Source: Apoderus coryli (taxonomy: Eukaryota; Arthropoda; Insecta; Coleoptera; Attelabidae). Taken from it: 64,000 bases of DNA. The stretch spans positions 9,082,297 to 9,146,296 of the forward strand of contig OU452206.1 of assembly GCA_911728435.2 (NCBI GenBank), read 5' to 3'. The notes beneath the pieces are model-generated. The model was not told the origin of the DNA. It did not search any database and saw nothing but the letters and a program-made list of their open reading frames with translations. Positions 32,185-54,889 of this stretch are shown here, piece after piece (positions within the stretch are counted from its first letter, which is position 1; every line of letters begins with the position of its first letter). The translations under genes and the position numbers were made by a program.

Positions 32185-32580
32185 ATGAATGATAAAAAAT
32201 TCTTTCAACCAAAACCAGTTAAACTCAGATTAATGAAAATATATCAGTAGGGGTCGAGTGAGACATCATTTTAAAGCATTTTTATGTGCTTTATAGCGAT
32301 AGGTCACTTTGCCCCCTTAATTCTCGAGAAAATTGCGTTTAAAGCAGTTAGGGAGTTGGAACGTATATACATATATTACATTTAAAATACAATACGAGTA
32401 TATACCGTGGCCTCGTTGTTGGAGCCTTCGCTTCGTATTCGGAAGGTTATGGGTTCGAATCCCAGCTCTGGTAATAATTTTTTTTCCTCTAATTTTTGAC
32501 TAAAGTGGTTATAGTTTGTTACGTTAGTTTATTGGAAATAATGCAAATAATACAATTATTACTATTATTGGGTGACAACC
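32185..32580. repeat. Dispersed repeat, copy C (empty site)
   Basis: Contains gtaggggtcgagtgagacatc, tttatagcgataggtcac, cgagaaaattgcgttt and a tRNA-like stretch (ttcgtattcggaagg, gggttcgaatcccagc). The unbroken ttatagcgataggtcac gives the pre-insertion state for the hAT-like insert in copy A. Confidence 0.7.
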
Positions 32581-33394
32581 GTTTTTTTACGTTTCTTACG
32601 CATATTAATGCGTAATTTTATTTTATAATCTCTTAATTTAAAATACTATTATTTATTTTAAGTTACTAGGTAAAATAAAAAACTTAACATTAGACAGATA
32701 ATTTTAGAATAAATCCATACATATTCTTAAGGGATACGAAAGAAACAAACAAAAATAAAAAATTTACAACATAATATACAGGGTCATTGCGGGTCGATGG
32801 TACATTAGAAGCAAGTAACCTTACGATTGTTTTGAATATGTAAGTGATGGCACAGGTCAACATAATCAGTCTATAATATTGTAAACAAAGTAAGAATTGA
32901 AAATTCTGAGTTTTTTTACATAATTCTGCAAAAAAGTCAGATTGATAAAAAATTCGGAGTTTTTTTACAAAATTATGCAAAATAAATCAGAATTCTGAAA
33001 AAAATATTTTGTATGGCCCTTCTACGCTGTCGTATGACAGAGGATGACATTTGAACTTATTAATTCGGGTGAAACGGTAGTACATAAAATTCAACCAACA
33101 ATGGTTTGGAAATTTTTGCCGAAAATCGTATCTACTTCAGATGAGATGAGATAAAATGAATGCACTGTATGTGAGACAATTTTAGTGACCTGTTGTATAT
33201 CCAATAATGGTATCAATGATTATTATAAAAAACAACAACAATCTAGGAGTTTGATAACGGAATTGTTCACTCTAATATTTATCAATACTACCTTGGAAAT
33301 TATACGTGTACATAAATATACATATATATATAAAACAGAAAGAGTGAAAATTATGATTTGTTGTTATTGACTAATCTAATTTCAATCATTACAG
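32581..33394. other. AT-rich spacer upstream of the kinase gene
   Basis: No supported gene. A short internal direct repeat (attctgagtttttttaca / attcggagtttttttaca) lies at 32900-32975. Acceptor-like sequence ends at 33394, so an untranslated exon of the kinase gene may lie further upstream. Confidence 0.4.
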
Positions 33395-33431
33395 ACAGAC
33401 GTTGTGTATAGGCAAAGAAAAGTGTAGAAAA

Positions 33432-46495
<13,064 letters not shown>

Positions 46496-46811
46496 TTTAT
46501 TAATTTTATTTTCAGAATATAATGAATCTCTCTCTATTTTACATTTGCAGTGTCATGAACGTCTGTGTGGAAAAAATAAATAAATTGGTAGAAATTAATT
46601 AATGTTTTACTATTAATTCCGAAACGTCCTGAACATGAAAACGTAAGATGATAAGATCCTAGCATCCTTGTTCCTGCAGGCCCTCCTTAAGAAGATATAG
46701 GCCCCTAAAGAGCTACGTTGAAAATCGGTTTTTCGTTAATAAGTTTTAATATTCCGTATAACATAATAAAATTTTTATTATGATGAACACAAGTAAGGAC
46801 CTCTTAAACCA

Positions 46812-47720
46812 GTGAAGGTAGGTAGGTTCAATGTGAGTGGGTCTGCGCTGGACCCTCCGCTGCTACCACCAAGGGTCTATTATGGCTCATACTTATTTAG
46901 CAGCAACTCCTTAATGAAGTCGATTATTTTGCTGGATGAGCTTTGTTTTGGAGTCGCTTCACCAAATATTGCGAATTTAGGTCTAGCTACCGCTGGCCAA
47001 GAAGATAGTCCTTTTTCCGCCGTCTCATCATCCTCCAAACAGAGTCGGCACTCGAACCTCGCGAGATATTGGTTCAAATGACCTACAGTCCAACCAGGCA
47101 GCGTAGCTGAGATCTAATCATACCCACAACTCCCTGGCCCTTGAATCTACTAAACCTGGATAATTTTGCCAAGAGTTCTGAACTTTTGTCGTCATCCAGG
47201 TATTAAGTATATATTTGACAATGCTGAAAAATATGCCAGTTGCGGGTTCTGGTCCGATAAATTCTCTTTCAGCCCCTTCTCTTGCCAGAAAGTCGGCCAT
47301 TTCATTCCCCTTTACACCAGAGTAGCCATGGATCCAGACCAGAGTCAGATTATTGTTTCTCCCGATATTAGAGACTCTGTTTTGAAAATTCCAGTGTTCT
47401 TGATGTGAATCTTGATGAGTTTAGGCCTTTTATGGCCGCTTAGCTATCGGAGAAGATTTTTATTGACCTTTGCGCACAGTACTCCTGCTCGAGTTCCTGG
47501 GCACACAGAACTTCTGCCTGGAATAGGGTAGCGTGGAAACCCAGACATTGTGACAGACATTTGTCTTGGATCTGCTTCTATAAACCTGAGTTTGTCTTTG
47601 AGCCATCAGAAAAACCAGCAATAGTCCGCGCTTTGCATCTCATGAAACCGAGTATTATAATTAGGAGGGAAAAGTCCCCCACAATCCCCTTATAAAGATT
47701 TCGTCCACCAAGCAACAACT
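46812..47720 (-). mobile_element. LINE 3' part with RNase H domain (I-like group)
   Basis: The minus strand reads FSDS and AIKGLNSSRFTSRTLEFS (RNase H), GNEMADFLAREGAEREFIGP, then YLARFECRLCLEDDETAE (the Cys-containing tail after RNase H in I/R1-group LINEs). In-frame stops are present. It lies about 320 bp beyond the kinase stop codon. Confidence 0.65.
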
Positions 47721-47799
47721 CCATATGTTGTTTTTATTTGTTCTTGTGGCCATAACGTATATTCAGTAATTTGTTTGCGTTTCATGCGGTGCTTCGAAA

Positions 47800-48195
47800 C
47801 ACGTCTATGACATCGTGACAGGTCCGAAAGTAAACAGCAGTCGACTGTATGGGTGATCCCACACAATTTGTCAATCGCTCAAAAAAAGGCTCGTGTCGAT
47901 TGGTCAAAAGAAATGCTCAAAAAATTAATCGCTTAATCACTCTTCACTACGACAATGCGAGCTCTCAGACATCGGCTCAAACAACTGCATTTTTGAGCAC
48001 CCGCCGTATAGTCCTGACTTGGCACCGAATGACTTCTTTTTATTCCCGTACGTAAAAACCAAACTGAGAGGTCAACGTTTTTCGACAACTGAAGAAGCGG
48101 TAGCTCAATCAGAGTGGCAAAAGTGCTTCGACAATTGGTTCAAACGCATGCAAAAGTGTATAGATCTTCATGGCGAATATTTTGAAAAACAATAA
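47800..48195 (+). pseudogene. mariner transposase 3' fragment
   Basis: The frames read SKQQSTVW-like sequence, KKARVDWSKEMLKK, LHYDNASSQTSAQTTAFL, then after a shift PPYSPDLAPNDFFLFPYVKT, LRGQRFSTTEEAV and WQKCFDNWFKRMQKCIDLHG to a TAA. The second D (HYDNA) and third D (YSPDLAP) of mariner DD34D are visible. The N-terminus is absent and frameshifts kill it. Confidence 0.75.
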
Positions 48196-49057
48196 AGTGA
48201 TTTTCGATGATTAACTTTTGTTTTTGTTCTCTAATCCCGAAATATAAAAGGCAACCCTCGACTAGCCCTTTCCAGACGAGCATTCCACTAATGAACCATT
48301 ATGACAATAATCGCCCGTTCCGTTACTTTACGCAAATATTAATGCACACAATAGATTGTCAGCCCAATGTATTAAAATCAGAACATTTCTAAATATACCA
48401 GCCACTAGGCGACTACCATAGCCGTGTATACGAAAAAGCAGTATTGTCACAGCCAGAAACTTTTTTGTAGTTTATTAATATCGGAAACAAAACGCAACTA
48501 TAACAATTATATTATTTTCATTAAGCTTTACTTTACGGATACCCTGTATGAAATAGGTAATTCAAATGTAGCATACTGTTTTCGCTTCCTATTGTTACCC
48601 AAGATTAAATATAAACAAATGTAAAGACCTAACCAAACTAAAGAGTTATTGAGGCTAAATCACAACTGAGATGGAAAACGACCTATCAATTCGATGTTTT
48701 AAGCGCTCTAAACGCCTGTTGTTTCACTCGATGTATGAGAGGTTGCATTGTGGTAAGATAATGCTACTTCTGGTAAGAAGCGGTTGGGTACCATTCAGAA
48801 TCGAAGTGCTTTTTGTGCGAATTAGATCATCCTTTAATTTCCATACGCATAGATCCATGCTTCGTAATTATTTTATACTCGTCTTTTGACGCACCACGAT
48901 TAAATGTCTCTTTTTACCAATTGACAGTAGCCTTTTTTGAGCAATTGCCAAATTATGTGGTCTCCAACGCGCACAAGTAACCTCTAGATCTAGATTCATA
49001 TTAAAATAGTAATCCATGGGATGCAGTGGAAGTGGAGTGTAATATCAATTGCAATGA
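48196..49057. other. Spacer without recognised genes
   Basis: Short ORFs at 48207-48392, 48424-48624 and 48671-48889 have no domain content. ggataccctgtatgaa at 48537 may be a decayed transposon end. Confidence 0.4.
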
Positions 49058-49253
49058 TAAAACACACGTCATATCCACCAATTTATAAAAAAAAACTTGT
49101 TAATTATAGGGACATGTTTCGGAGTTTCAACTCCATCATCAGCCTTATCCTTATATTGTGAAGGCAGAGATCAAAGTTTGAAACTCCGAAACAATCCCCT
49201 ATAATTAAAAACATTTTTTTTAATAAATTGGTGGCAAACCACGTGTGTTTTTT
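49058..49253. repeat. Fold-back element
   Basis: Arms 49058-49130 and 49176-49253 share aaaacacacgt, ccaccaatttat, taattatagggacatgtttcgg-like and gtttcggagtttcaa, inverted. The loop is about 45 bp. Confidence 0.7.
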
Positions 49254-49639
49254 CATAGTAGTTTATTCAAGTATTGATCAATAACGCATTTGATAATCCA
49301 TATAAATTTACAGCGATTGCAGAAATCATTTGTTATTTTTAAGCTACTAATTGGTCGACAACTATGAAAAATAGTGAATATTGACTTTGAATAATATGTT
49401 CTACTATTTCTATTTCTGCCTTATTTTCTACCACTGTGAGATGTGTTACATGGATTTACGAATCTCAACGGGGCACATTTTAAATGAATTTCGTGACGTA
49501 CACATTAAGTTCAAAACAAAACTCCTTTTGGAATTTTGTTTTTCATCCCTTGGGGTAGCGATTTTGCACCAAACAATAACACGTAGATTTCTTTTTCATT
49601 CTCTCAGTTGCGATCTAAACTATTTAGGTATTAGGAAAT

Positions 49640-50240
49640 TTAATAGACCTGATTTAATATAATAGTAACAACTGGTATTCAATTCAATTATCTGATTTAA
49701 ATGCGATAATGTACAATATCTGTCTAAAAAATTGATCAGATATTTCTTATCTATATATATTTTTCTAGAAAAATCCTCTCCAAATTGTTGAGTATTATCC
49801 CTCAAAATATAGGAGAAAACATTGATAAAATGTTCGACCACATTCTCATAAGATAATTAAAACTGAAAATGAAAAATAAAGTACTCAATAGTATATATTT
49901 AGTATATTTTTACCAAAAAACATGACTTGTGTTTTTGTAGCATTTATTGTTAGTTGATGTTTATCAGACCACAGGTCTAGGGACTTCATATCGAAATTTA
50001 TTTTTTGGTTGGTATTGACAACATCATCAACCAAAAATGAAAATCTCAGTTGACTATCATCAGCGTACATGTAACTTTCACAATATTCATTTCAAGAGTT
50101 ATGGTATACTTAGAGAACAATAGAAGACCCAAAATAGAGTCTTGCGGAACTTCTGAATAGATTTTGCTCAATATAGAAATACCTCTGTTAGTTTGCACAT
50201 ACTGGCTACGGCATTTTAAATAGCTGTGAAGCATTTGCAC
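49640..50240 (-). mobile_element. LINE RT fragment
   Basis: The minus strand reads SYLKCRSQYVQ, SEVPQDSILGLLLFSKY (GVPQGSILGPLLF-like), MYADDSQLRFSF (the YADD box) and LDLWSDKHQLTINATKTQVM. Clear but decayed jockey/CR1-like RT, 400 bp upstream of the pyrokinin gene. Confidence 0.7.
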
Positions 50241-50637
50241 TATATTTCAAATCTTTGATATCTTTATCTCATCAAAATCACTACGTACTTTCTATAGTCA
50301 TTAGACAAATAGTTTTTTCTCGTCTTTCACCATGAATGGATAAAAGCTAACAATTCCATAGAATTTCTGGTGCAAACTGATTACGTTCCAGTATAAATTT
50401 GCAAAATTTCTTTTTCAATGTTCAGTTTGACCACTCGCTTCCGATGATCTAAACGCAACTAACTGAAAACTTTAAGTTCTATAGTTTCAATAAAAACGAA
50501 TTGTTTGTATTCTTCTGATATTCAACTTTAACGAATAAGTAAGTCCACATACCAAAAATTGTTAGCAATAACATACCTTTTTGGAATTGCGTTTACTTAT
50601 GTGGTTAATTAATCACTTATCTTCTTTGTAGGCAATC

Positions 50638-50905
50638 ATGTCAAAAATAACGATATTAAACTGTGCTTTATTTCTATCGGTATTCTTATACATGCAACAG
50701 CTTAGTCAGCAAACAGAGGAAAGAGGTTTAGATGGTAACACCAACAATAAAGATTATTCGCCATTATGGTTTGGTCCTCGACTGGGTAGAAGAAAGAGAA
50801 ATAATCATGTCCATGAAAAAAATGAAGACAGCGTTAGGTACGATTGCAATGGACAGAGAGGTTACACTGGAGAAGTCCCGATGACTCTCGTCGCTATCAA
50901 AAAAG
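50638..50905 (+). CDS. PBAN: Pyrokinin exon 1 (signal peptide, WFGPRLG)
   Basis: ATG at 50638, donor AAAAAAG/gtaagg. Contains the signal peptide, the first peptide with its RRKR processing site, and the spacer DCNGQRGYTGEVPM. Confidence 0.88.
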
Positions 50906-52944
50906 GTAAGGATTGCACTTGTGATTACGGCTATCATGTATGTAGATCGATGTCAGGTCTTTTCAATTTCAAAATCCTTACATTTATATAGTTTGGTATG
51001 AAGTTTCTCATGTGCTAGTGTCCTAGAATTGTGTCTTATTTAATTAATTACGTTTTTTTCTCTATTATTGGTCTTTACAACTAAGGTAATACAGCAATCT
51101 TTGTTAGTTATTTATTGTGTAGTAAGTTTGGACCTACAGTTTAGCGTGGAATCCGAACCACGGTCGTCGCCTGCCAGCCACCAGCACCCACGACTATGTA
51201 GTCTATAACTACTTGTCATGGACAGTCTACCGACTCGGCCGAAAGCACCGTCCACCCATCCAATCACTCTCCGCGCCAACAGGTGCTTAACTACCGTGCT
51301 CGCACCGAGAGATGTTTGAACATGTGGGCATCTCTCGCCATTGGTTTTAGGATATATTCATTATGCTCGCATTGTAAATAGTACCATGGCTCCAATGACG
51401 TTAACTCTATAATTGTACACTGTACTTCTTCTTCCTACGTGGGGAGATGGCGTCCCTCGCCACGAAGGTTGGCGATCCAACTAGCTATAATGTAACGTGA
51501 AACCGCACCTCACCTCTGAAAATCTCTATAGATGTCCGTCCGAACCATCCACGCAGGTCCTTTAGCCATGAGTTCTGCCCTCGATCTTTCCTTCAATGAC
51601 GAGTCGGAAGAGCTCGTACCGCTCCCTCCTCATAACGTGCCCGATGTACTGGAGCTTTCGTTCTTTGATGGTTGTCAACAGCTCTTTACCTTTACCTATT
51701 CTCCTCAGTACTTCCTCGTTGGTTATCCTGTCCACCCAGGATATTCGCATTATACGGCGATACAAGTACATCTCAAAATTGTCCAGCTCTCGGAGCCACA
51801 AAGTAGCACTGGGAAGATATAGCAACGCAATATACGTATGCGGACCTGTAGGTTTAACTGTCTACGAGTGAAGAGGTTCTTCATGGAGATGAATGTCCTT
51901 CTGGCCTGTTCTATCGTTGATCTGATTTCCATTTTTGAGTCACTGTTCTCGTTGACGAAGGCTCCAAGATATTTAATAGACGGCACTTGTTCCACGACCT
52001 GGTTGTTAATTTGAAGGATCGTCCGTCTTGGTACCTTGGAGAATACAACCACCTTGGTCTTGGCAACACTATACACCCCAGCTAAAAAAAAAATGTGTGT
52101 GAGGAGTATAGACATAGACGACTCCCCATCGTTCTTACCGTATTCGACTCAGATAGGTGTTACGGCAACATGACCGATCGTTTTGTGTCCACCCACTTCT
52201 TATGCTGTAAGGTTAGTGAGTGGGAACTTCATCCTGCTCGGTAGACGCTAGAATCTAAGTTGATTCAAATCGTCAAAATAATGATTTGCGCAAATTTCTG
52301 CCGTCAAAAGCTGTCCAACCAGTGACTGAACAATTTGCACCAGCATTGCTGTGGTATTTTGATATCTTTCAAATTAACAAAAACAAGCATAGAGATAGGA
52401 ATTCTGTCTATTAAAAATGCCGTTTTTCGTAAAATAAAAACCATTCCGTATTATTTCATCCGACTTGCAAAGGCCATCTTACAAAATTATTCTAATAACT
52501 AATAGTTACAAATGCCATAGAATAAGAAACAAAACGACATACTGTGCAAATACCTACTGGGACGAATGTGACAATAGAGTGAAAGGATTCACGAAGTAGA
52601 AAATTTTTTCAAAGTGCATTTCCATAATTTGTTCATGTTTGTTGTTGGCAATATCAGATCTTTAGTAGCATGCTAAAAATTAAATATCAATAATTATTGA
52701 CAGACATATGTAACCGATTCTTCTGTAACTATTTTCAGGTAAAGTTTATCCATTATCTGGCATTATTCCGCGACTGGGCAGAGAATCTGGTGAGGAAGTT
52801 TTGGAGTTTTTGGACAATGTAGAAAGCAGTGACTCAGAAAACCCATTACCACCGTTCATACCACGCCTAGGAAGACAGTCAACATCAGTATACAGCCCAA
52901 GATTAGGAAGGGAAAATAATGATATATATTTACCTCTTAAATAA
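50638..52944 (+). CDS. PBAN: Pyrokinin/PBAN neuropeptide precursor
   Basis: A secreted neuropeptide precursor of about 157 residues from two exons (50638-50905, 52739-52944; junction KKG/GKVYPL in phase). An N-terminal signal peptide (KITILNCALFLSVFLYM) is followed by four amidation-type repeats: SPLWFGPRLG-RRKR, SGIIPRLG-R, PPFIPRLG-R and SVYSPRLG-R. All end PRL-Gly-Arg, giving PRL-amides after cleavage and Gly-dependent amidation. FGPRL and FIPRL fit FxPRLamide exactly; the other two have Ile or Tyr for Phe. No PRV-type (periviscerokinin) peptide is present, so PBAN/hugin type is preferred to CAPA, although WFGPRL also occurs in CAPA precursors. A 3' splice-like site (ctttgtag) ends at 50632, implying a 5' UTR exon. 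AATAAA motifs follow at 52940 and 53001. Such peptides act hormonally on pyrokinin GPCRs. Confidence 0.9.
51133..51346 (-). mobile_element. SINE with 5S rRNA-like head, copy 1
   Basis: The minus strand from 51346 reads cccacatgttcaaacatctc, tcggtgcgagcacggtagtt, aagcacctgttggcgcgg and gattggatgggtggacgg. These run in the same order as a eukaryotic 5S rRNA gene, including the A-box-like aagca...ggc and C-box-like ggatggg. After the head comes gtggttcggattccacgct, which fits a B-box. It lies in the pyrokinin intron beside an RTE-like LINE fragment. Confidence 0.65.
51425..52110 (-). mobile_element. RTE-like LINE C-terminal fragment
   Basis: The minus strand encodes KTKVVVFSKVPRRTILQINN, IKYLGAFVNENSDSKMEIRS, EQARRTFISMKNLFTRRQLN, IRILRCYIFPVLLCGSESWT and, in the next frame, LDNFEMYLYRRIMRISWVDR and KLQYIGHVMRRERYELFRLV. 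This is the characteristic tail of RTE-clade proteins. Frameshifted; sits in the pyrokinin intron in antisense. Confidence 0.8.
52739..52944 (+). CDS. PBAN: Pyrokinin exon 2 (three PRLG repeats)
   Basis: Acceptor attttcag/GTAAAG; stop TAA 52942-52944. Contains IIPRLGR, FIPRLGR and YSPRLGR and the tail ENNDIYLPLK. Confidence 0.9.
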
Positions 52945-53897
52945 AGAAAATTATCTGTTAAAACATGATAAAAAATATTTGTTGAAAATAGTGAAAAAGA
53001 AATAAAGTCTGGCAATTATTGAAACTACAGTTTTGATTATATTTTGAATATTTACGTCAAAAGTATATAATATATACATGTAAACAACAATGTAAACAAT
53101 TCGGTCAAAATAATTAATCCCTATGCACCTGTTATGCAAATGAAATCATCCAAGCTTAGAGGATCTAATCTAAAATATGTGAAAGATATTTAAGTAACAG
53201 GATTTTGCAGCTTTTTCCAGAGTAATCAGTATGGAGCTGTTTTAATAAAAACACAAAGGCCTTGGTTTGAACTATTCAATATAACTCTTTTAGATCTTAA
53301 TAAAACTAATTTCTCTTAAAGCAGGAGAAAGGTTCCAATGATAGAACCAAAACAAGTAATCCAAATGTCCTAGCTCTGCGAATTAAATATTTAACTTGAC
53401 GATTTTCGTTCTTTCAATCAATTATCATCTAATTTAGATGATTTTTTATATAATTCGTTCGATTTACAAGTATAGTTACATAATTCGTTGAATACCTACA
53501 TTATTTACATTTCTTTTCCATTTAACGTATATTTTATCTACTTATCTATCTCAACAAACTTTGCACAAATACATCAGAAGTAATAAACTGTTGAAGTTGT
53601 GGGTCCAATGACTTACATTTTACGATCTTTTTTAGGTGATTTTCATTCTTCTTTATAGGTACTTAATCAAATCACAGTTAAATAATTTACATTCTAGTAA
53701 TGTGTAATACTTTTTCATACTAATAATATAATGCTTACGCTGCGAATACTAAAAAAATGAGAAAAACATTGCATAAATTGCTTAAGAACATTTTAAATTA
53801 ACCTAAAAAAAATAAATATTTATTTTCTGTTTTTCTTCTTTCTTATTGGAATCTTGTCATAATGGACATTCAACCAGCGTAAGTGTGTCCTACGTCC
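52945..53897. other. Spacer downstream of pyrokinin gene
   Basis: Contains the probable polyadenylation motif (aataaa, 53001-53006) and otherwise AT-rich DNA without recognised features. Confidence 0.45.
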
Positions 53898-54155
53898 TAC
53901 AGTTTAGCGTGGAATCCGAACCACGGTCCTCGACTGCCATCCGCCAACACCCACGACCCACGACAATGTAGTCAATAACTACTAGGCATAATATTAAGCA
54001 TTGTCTTTATAAATAACATAGGCAAGCCTTCGCGACTCGGCCGGAAGCACCGTCCGGCGTCCACCCATCCAATCACTATCCACGCGACAAGGTACTTCAC
54101 TACCATCATTGCATCGACAGGTGCTTGAAGATGTGGGCATCTCCCGCCCCAACTG
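53898..54155 (-). mobile_element. SINE with 5S rRNA-like head, copy 2
   Basis: Collinear with the copy at 51133-51346 but longer through small insertions. On the minus strand: gatgcccacatcttcaagca, gtagtgaagtacc, gattggatgggtggacg, then gtggttcggattccacgct and taaactgtagg. Same orientation as copy 1. Confidence 0.65.
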
Positions 54156-54816
54156 ATCTGAGTTGTAGAATGATAACTTTTAAAACTCTGCATTATCATT
54201 TTGAGGTTAAATTTTATTTTTATAAAATATAATGCCACAGTTATTGTATACTGTGATAATGCTACTACTATACAGTCAAGCAAATATGTTATAACTAAAT
54301 ATATTTACAGTCAACTGTGGAATGGGTGGAATATTGAATTCCATAATAAAATATTGTCATTATACCTATATCCTTATGAAGACACTGGTAAAAGTAACTC
54401 AAAATAAAGTGAGGTGAGTGCAAACAATGATTTGTGACATAAAACAACGCGATATTGTGATATGTATTTATTCCGGAGATATGTGAATGTTTATGAATTA
54501 TTCCACATTCGACCCAGGCAATGATCTGTGATTGTGATCACAAAACATGTTTATTGATCAGCTGGCGATAAGCTGTTAGCACAGCTAATACAGCTGTACT
54601 GTTAGCTAGGTCAAGCAGAGAAAGAAGAAGAAAAAAAAATGTATGATTCTGACTCTCTAACCTCTAATGCTATGGTTTAATTTCTATCAATAAACGGTGG
54701 AAAGTAATTTATGCTTTAATTCGTACTTAAAAAATACCTAATCAATGAAATTTCTTTGATTTGTGATTATATTCTCATGAGATAAATGGGAAAAGTATGA
54801 ATAAAGAATAAAGGCA

Positions 54817-54889
54817 ATGACTATGGATTTACACTGTTTGAATTCGATAGATTGCAATCAAGGAGCCGTAAGAACTGTACGATTTAATG
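54817..54889 (+). CDS. WDR83: WDR83 exon 1
   Basis: ATG to donor AATG/gtaata. Encodes MTMDLHCLNSIDCNQGAVRT and the start of blade 1. Confidence 0.88.

Noticed and set aside
33185..33370. ORF as an upstream coding exon of the PKG-like gene
   Set aside because: No coiled-coil or PKG N-terminal similarity and no suitable donor at its end.
50638..52944. CAPA precursor
   Set aside because: No PRV-amide (periviscerokinin) peptide is encoded in either exon; all four repeats end PRLG.
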